From Candidatus Omnitrophota bacterium (lineage in GTDB: Bacteria > Omnitrophota > Gorgyraeia > Aquiviventales > Aquiviventaceae): 7,520 bases of DNA. Each line of letters begins with the position of its first letter. The stretch's first letter is position 1. Positions 5,633-7,520 of the stretch are shown here, piece by piece. Location: contig JACQRG010000053.1 in the NCBI GenBank assembly GCA_016206565.1, positions 1 through 7,520 on the forward strand. The letters run 5' to 3'. The notes below the pieces were generated by a model. The model had not been told where the DNA came from. It saw nothing but the letters and a program-made list of their open reading frames with translations, and ran no database searches. The translations under genes and the position numbers were made by a program.

Positions 5633-6877
5633 TTGGCCGGTCTCGTGAGCCCCTCCTCTCCCTCCGAGTGGTTGGCCCAGTTCATCGCCCAGTACGGCAT
5701 CGGCGCCGGGCTGCTCGCCGCGCTGCTCGGCGGCCTCGCGCTGAACCTCACCCCCTGCGTCTATCCCATGATTCCCGTCACCGTGGCGTTCTTCAGCGGC
5801 CAGGCGTCCGGCTCCCTGAAACGCGCGCTGTTCCTGGGCGGCTGCTACGTGCTGGGCCTCTCGGTGAGCTACGCGCTGCTGGGGCTGGCGGCGGCGACCA
5901 CCGGCGCCTTGCTGGGCTCGTGGCTGCAGCGGCCCGCGGTGCTCGTCGGCGTGGCGCTGGCGCTCCTCGGCCTCTCGTTGGGGATGTTCGGGCTTTATGA
6001 GCTGCAGCCGCCCGCGTTCCTGACGCGGCGCATGGGGCGCGCGGCGGCCGGCGCGTGGGGCGCGGTCGTGATGGGCGCGGCGGTGGGCCTGGTGGCCGCG
6101 CCGTGCATCGGGCCGTTCGTGCTGGGATTGATCCTGGTGGTCGGACAACTCGCGAACCCGCTGGCCGGGTTCGCGCTGTTCTTCATGCTGGGGGTGGGGA
6201 TGGGCTTGCCGTATGTGGTGCTGGGTGCCTTGGCCAACCAGGCCGCGAAGCTGCCGAAATCCGGCGCCTGGCTGGTGTGGAGCAAGCACGCGATGGGGTT
6301 CATCCTGTGGGGATTGGCGCTCTACCTTGTCCGCTCGGTCCTGCCGCCGGCCCTGGTCATGCCCGCTGTGGTGCTGCTGCTGGCGGCGGCCGGCGTGTAT
6401 CTCGGGTGGCTGGGCGTGCGCCAGCGTTCCGCGCCGTGGTTTCGCCGCGTGCGCCGCGCGACCGGCGTGGCCCTGCTGGCGGCCGCGGCGCTGCTCGCCC
6501 TGCCGCGCGCGCCCCAGGCCAGCCCGGTCGCGTGGCAGCCCTACAGCGATGAGGCGCTCGCACAGGCCAAGCAGGCGGGCAAGCCGGCCGTCGTGGATGT
6601 CTACGCGGACTGGTGCGTGCCGTGCGTGGAGCTGGACCATGTGACCTTCCGCCATCCGGACGTGGTGCGCGCGCTCTCCTCGGTGGCCGCCTTGCGGCTG
6701 GATGTCACGCGCGAGACCCCGCGCGAGGGCGAGGCGCTGCTCGACCGCCACCGCGTCATCGGCGTGCCCACGGTGCTGCTCTTTGATCGCCGGGGCGAAG
6801 AGCGGCGCGACCTGCGCCTGGAGGGCTTTGAGGGGGCGAAGGAGTTTCTGGAGCGCCTGGGACGCCTCCAGGAGTGA
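5633..6877 (+). CDS. DsbD-like transmembrane thiol:disulfide reductant exporter with C-terminal thioredoxin domain, no N-terminal alpha domain
   Basis: Moves reducing equivalents from cytoplasmic thioredoxin across the inner membrane to periplasmic disulfide proteins, for example in cytochrome c maturation or disulfide repair. The 414 residues hold a DsbD/CcdA-type membrane domain of about eight helices (roughly 20-260). Its two redox cysteines are Cys42 in LTPCVYPM and Cys158 in AAPCIGPF. A final hydrophobic segment (about 274-291) precedes a periplasmic thioredoxin domain with the active site DWCVPC (Cys328/Cys331) and cis-Pro motif GVPT (377-380). E. coli DsbD has about 565 residues; the N-terminal immunoglobulin-like alpha domain is absent here, so another partner must receive or pass on the electrons. 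Start: TTG 5633 directly abuts the previous stop, and GTG 5645 is an alternative four codons in. Neither has a ribosome binding site, so coupling to the small exported protein is likely. Confidence 0.92.
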   Translation: MAGLVSPSSPSEWLAQFIAQYGIGAGLLAALLGGLALNLTPCVYPMIPVTVAFFSGQASGSLKRALFLGGCYVLGLSVSYALLGLAAATTGALLGSWLQRPAVLVGVALALLGLSLGMFGLYELQPPAFLTRRMGRAAAGAWGAVVMGAAVGLVAAPCIGPFVLGLILVVGQLANPLAGFALFFMLGVGMGLPYVVLGALANQAAKLPKSGAWLVWSKHAMGFILWGLALYLVRSVLPPALVMPAVVLLLAAAGVYLGWLGVRQRSAPWFRRVRRATGVALLAAAALLALPRAPQASPVAWQPYSDEALAQAKQAGKPAVVDVYADWCVPCVELDHVTFRHPDVVRALSSVAALRLDVTRETPREGEALLDRHRVIGVPTVLLFDRRGEERRDLRLEGFEGAKEFLERLGRLQE

Positions 6878-6888
6878 GCGGGGCGGGG

Positions 6889-6917
6889 TTGCTGGACGAG
6901 AACCGGTCTGTTACACT
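6889..6917 (+). promoter_or_regulatory. Promoter for the peptidoglycan-binding lipoprotein
   Basis: TTGCTG (6889-6894) and TACACT (6912-6917) are 17 bases apart, each matching the sigma70 consensus at 4 of 6 positions. The predicted start is near 6924, giving a leader of about 40 bases. It lies in the 89-bp gap after the DsbD-like gene, where no rho-independent terminator is visible, so read-through from upstream is also possible. Confidence 0.5.
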
Positions 6918-6941
6918 GGGCGCACGGTCTTGGTGATGGTG

Positions 6942-6953
6942 TTGTCAGGACAA
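6942..6953. repeat. Short perfect dyad TTGTC-AG-GACAA in the lipoprotein leader
   Basis: A 5-bp inverted repeat with a 2-bp centre lies about 20 bases downstream of the predicted transcription start and just before the ribosome binding site. The 2-base loop is too tight for a good RNA hairpin, and no T-run follows, so it is not a terminator. It could be a protein-binding site or chance. Confidence 0.3.
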
Positions 6954-6956
6954 TGC

Positions 6957-6962
6957 GGAGGG
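6957..6962 (+). promoter_or_regulatory. Ribosome binding site deciding between two adjacent ATG codons
   Basis: GGAGGG precedes two tandem ATG codons at 6964 and 6967. Its distance to the first is one base, too close for normal initiation; to the second it is four, within the usual range. The second ATG is therefore preferred. Confidence 0.6.
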
Positions 6963-6966
6963 AATG

Positions 6967-7443
6967 ATGCGGGCAGGGTATGCGGTGGCATTGGCAGGGG
7001 TGGTCATGGTGGCCGGCGGCTGCGCCGGGGGGGGCAAGCGGCGCGCCAGCGCCTTGGATCGGATGCAGGCGCAGGTCGGCTTGCTGGATGAGCGGGTGAG
7101 CCGTCTGGAGCAGTCGAGCGTTTCAAGCCAGATGCCCATCGGCTACGGCGAGACCCTCGGGCAGGTGACGGTGCCGACCACGCCGGCGACAATCGCCAAG
7201 GCGCCGTCGGGCAAGCCCGCGACGCGGGATGTGCAGCGCGCGCTCAAGGCGGCCGGGTTCTACCAGGGCGCACTGGACGGCAAGCGCGGCCCGGCGACGC
7301 AGCAAGCCATCCAGGAATTCCAGCGGATGAACGGCCTGAAGGTGGACGGGAAGGTCGGCCCGCAGACGTGGGCGAAGCTCACCTCCTATCTGGACGGCGC
7401 CTCTTCCGGCAGTTCAGATGCCAGCACCATCCCGTTGAAATAG
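6967..7443 (+). CDS. Lipoprotein with coiled coil and peptidoglycan-binding domain (PG_binding_1)
   Basis: A 158-residue envelope lipoprotein probably tethered to a membrane and gripping the cell wall. The signal peptide ends in a lipobox VMVAGGC, with Cys19 as the lipidated residue. A short heptad-like helix follows (about 29-50, ALDRMQAQVGLLDERVSRLE), then a Pro/Thr/Gly-rich linker. The peptidoglycan-binding fold spans about 86-140, with family phrases DVQRALKAAGFYQGALDG, GPATQQAIQEFQRMNGL and VDGKVGPQTWAKL. A Ser/Gly-rich tail follows. No catalytic domain is visible, so it is a binding or structural protein and not a hydrolase. The short coiled coil after the lipid anchor recalls trimerising lipoproteins of the Lpp/YbgF kind, but that is inference. 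Own promoter and ribosome binding site upstream; its stop overlaps the next lipoprotein gene (TAGTG). Confidence 0.92.
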   Translation: MRAGYAVALAGVVMVAGGCAGGGKRRASALDRMQAQVGLLDERVSRLEQSSVSSQMPIGYGETLGQVTVPTTPATIAKAPSGKPATRDVQRALKAAGFYQGALDGKRGPATQQAIQEFQRMNGLKVDGKVGPQTWAKLTSYLDGASSGSSDASTIPLK

Positions 7444-7520
7444 TGTTTCGCGCTCGTGCCATTCGCCTCATCGCGGCCTGCGCCGCGCTGCTGCTGGCCG
7501 GCTGTTCCAGGCGCCTGGCC
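7443..7520 (+). CDS. N-terminus of a second lipoprotein (cut by right edge)
   Basis: GTG at 7443 shares its first base with the preceding stop (TAGTG) and opens 26 codons that run off the window. The peptide has a basic N-terminus (MFRARAIR), a hydrophobic core (AACAALLLAG) and a lipobox LLAGCS with Cys21, a textbook lipoprotein signal. There is no separate ribosome binding site, so translation is probably coupled to the gene before. Nothing of the mature domain is visible, so function cannot be called; it is probably an envelope partner of the preceding lipoprotein. Confidence 0.72.
   Translation, partial: MFRARAIRLIAACAALLLAGCSRRLA

Noticed and set aside
5309..6751. Long minus-strand open frame (480 codons) opposite the small exported protein and the DsbD-like gene
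   Set aside because: The product is low-complexity Arg/Gln/His/Gly-rich with no motif, and it spans two convincing genes on the other strand. Third-position GC bias explains the open frame.
6854..6874. CCTGG-N7-CCAGG inverted repeat at the end of the DsbD-like gene as a terminator
   Set aside because: It has a short 5-bp stem inside the coding region and no T-run follows, so a rho-independent terminator is not supported.
6930..6954. Second promoter TTGGTG / GACAAT near the lipoprotein
   Set aside because: The spacing is only 13 bases and the -10 match is poor. The TTGCTG-N17-TACACT pair upstream is the better candidate.

Overview
The window is GC-rich, gene-dense DNA, almost certainly from a Gram-negative bacterium. 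It encodes an RND pump with a TolC-type outer-membrane channel, two lipoproteins, a periplasmic-facing DsbD-type thiol reductant exporter and a Sec-exported small protein. Phylum cannot be fixed by reading alone. The small exported protein resembles the TIGR04073 (exosortase-associated) type known from phyla such as Omnitrophota, Nitrospirota and Planctomycetota, but that is only a hint. I see no tRNA, rRNA, CRISPR array, insertion sequence or phage gene.

Minus-strand block (1-3125): a three-gene efflux operon read right to left. It holds a MarR-family repressor, a TolC-like outer-membrane factor and the N-terminal 469 codons of an RND inner-membrane pump that runs off the left edge. The genes are translationally overlapped (TGATG, then ATGA). 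No periplasmic adaptor gene lies between channel and pump, so it is expected beyond the left edge or elsewhere.

Control region (3126-3232): an AT-rich island in otherwise GC-rich DNA. It contains a near-consensus sigma70 promoter firing left (TTGACA-N18-TATAGT), dyad sequences just downstream of its -10 that are good MarR operator candidates, and a second promoter firing right (TTGTCA-N18-TACAAT). The two -35 boxes overlap within one 7-bp sequence. The rightward promoter puts its predicted start on the A of the next gene's ATG, implying a leaderless mRNA.

Plus-strand block (3233-7520): an inositol-monophosphatase/HisN-type phosphatase, overlapped by a family-1 glycoside hydrolase with both catalytic glutamates. 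Next come a 101-residue exported protein with its own extended -10 promoter and strong ribosome binding site, and directly abutting it a DsbD-like transmembrane thiol reductant exporter fused to a thioredoxin domain but lacking the usual N-terminal alpha domain. After an 89-bp gap with another promoter come a peptidoglycan-binding lipoprotein and, overlapping its stop, the start of a second lipoprotein cut by the right edge.

The leftward operon reads as a self-regulated export pump. The rightward genes divide into a soluble sugar/phosphate pair and an envelope-maintenance group. Most of the content is ordinary for its families. The points most worth checking are the fused divergent promoter with its leaderless transcript, the MarR operator, the small exported protein, and the DsbD variant paired with it.
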